Shown here piece by piece: positions 63,576 through 64,000 of a stretch of DNA of 64,000 nucleotides. Made by a program: the position numbers and the translations under genes. Within the stretch, counting starts at the first letter, position 1. Each line of letters starts with the position of its first letter. A model generated the notes under the pieces. The model saw only the letters and a list, made by a program, of their open reading frames with translations. It was not told the origin of the DNA and ran no database searches. The stretch covers positions 930,001 to 994,000 of the forward strand of contig NZ_BGZH01000001.1 in NCBI RefSeq assembly GCF_009617755.1, read 5' to 3'. The DNA is from Marinobacter salsuginis (GTDB lineage Bacteria > Pseudomonadota > Gammaproteobacteria > Pseudomonadales > Oleiphilaceae).

Positions 63576-64000
63576 TTAGCTCACGAAGGCTCGTACATCC
63601 GACAGGAAACGGTCGACCTGTTCAGTGCTCGTAGCCCAGGAACACATCAGGCGGGCACTGCCACCGATAAAGTTGTAAAAGCGCCACCCCCTGGCCCGCA
63701 GAGCTGCCTGCACAGAGTCCGGCATTTCCACAAAAACACCGTTCACCTGCCTCGGATAGCGTAACCGAATACCGGGAAGCCCTTCCAAGCCTTCGGCAAG
63801 ACGCTGTGCACAGGCATTGGCATGGCGCGCATTCTCCAACCACACATCCCCTTCGAGAAGCCCGCACCAGGGTGCCGAAATGTAGCGCATCTTCGAGGCC
63901 AGCTGGCCGGCCTGCTTGCAGCGCCATTCGAAATCCTCCGCCAGAGAACGGTTGAAAAACACCACTGCCTCGCCAAGCGCCAGACCATTCTTGGTGCCCG
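63576..64000 (-). CDS. Low-specificity threonine aldolase, C-terminal part
   Basis: The gene runs in from beyond the right edge; about 140 C-terminal residues are visible. They begin GTKNGLALGEAVVFFN, in which the Lys is the probable pyridoxal-phosphate lysine of the beta-eliminating-lyase/threonine-aldolase family, then KMRYISAPWCGLLEG and VNGVFVEMPDSVQAALRARG. The enzyme cleaves threonine or allo-threonine to glycine and acetaldehyde. The family assignment is good for a fragment. Upstream part not visible. Confidence 0.85.
   Translation of the reverse strand, partial: GTKNGLALGEAVVFFNRSLAEDFEWRCKQAGQLASKMRYISAPWCGLLEGDVWLENARHANACAQRLAEGLEGLPGIRLRYPRQVNGVFVEMPDSVQAALRARGWRFYNFIGGSARLMCSWATSTEQVDRFLSDVRAFVS

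Overview
The window looks like a chromosome segment of a moderately GC-rich marine gammaproteobacterium, most likely Marinobacter or a close relative. This is inferred from gene content and order (tripartite tricarboxylate transporter, TRAP and paa loci, PutA next to a very large NAD-glutamate dehydrogenase, a TIGR02647-type small protein, YbfB/YjiJ-type MFS, EfpL/YeiP). No rRNA or tRNA gene, insertion sequence, prophage or CRISPR array was seen. Almost all of the DNA is coding, and most genes are linked into short operons by ATGA or TGATG overlaps.

Layout. 1-5.5 kb: the end of a ZIP metal transporter; a LysR regulator divergent from methylmalonate/malonate-semialdehyde dehydrogenase and a GMC flavoprotein (resembling a 3-hydroxypropionate oxidation locus); a LysE exporter. 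5.5-13.3 kb: an NAD(P)-binding protein, a tctCBA tricarboxylate-type transporter, the divergent CitA/CitB-like two-component pair that probably controls it, an M48 lipoprotein protease coupled to the regulator, and a DUF2244 protein. 13.3-25.5 kb: mixed housekeeping and accessory genes: an orphan solute-binding protein, a lipid-kinase-like protein, a haloalkane dehalogenase of the DhlA class, two EamA exporters, a glycosidase-fold protein coupled to a TVP38 membrane protein, RsuA, a dicarboxylate/amino-acid symporter, shikimate kinase and a lytic transglycosylase.

25.5-40.6 kb is a glutamate/proline block. A LysR regulator, a DUF1445 (D-glutamate cyclase-like) protein, a TRAP transporter and 5-oxoprolinase PxpABC form one directional array for uptake and opening of pyroglutamate-type compounds to glutamate. 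It faces convergently a PutA of the kind lacking the DNA-binding domain and an unusually short NAD-glutamate dehydrogenase divergent from an Lrp-type regulator. Together these can turn proline, pyroglutamate and possibly D-glutamate into 2-oxoglutarate.

40.6-59.8 kb is a complete-looking phenylacetate (paa) locus: paaY, then paaGHIJK, then paaABCDE-Z, a Liv-type ABC transporter and the repressor PaaX. No paaF is visible. The transporter's LivF ATPase carries an N-terminal hemerythrin-like domain of about 200 residues with a degenerate metal motif, the most unusual protein in the window. A GTATCA-cored element recurs in all three long paa intergenic regions and is a candidate PaaX operator.

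59.8-64 kb: a hotdog thioesterase, an unrecognised membrane protein, an MFS transporter, the EF-P paralogue EfpL and the C-terminal part of a threonine aldolase running off the end. The novelty here lies in the fused ATPase, the shared operator family, the short glutamate dehydrogenase and the glycosidase/TVP38 pair rather than in an obvious defence or mobile system.
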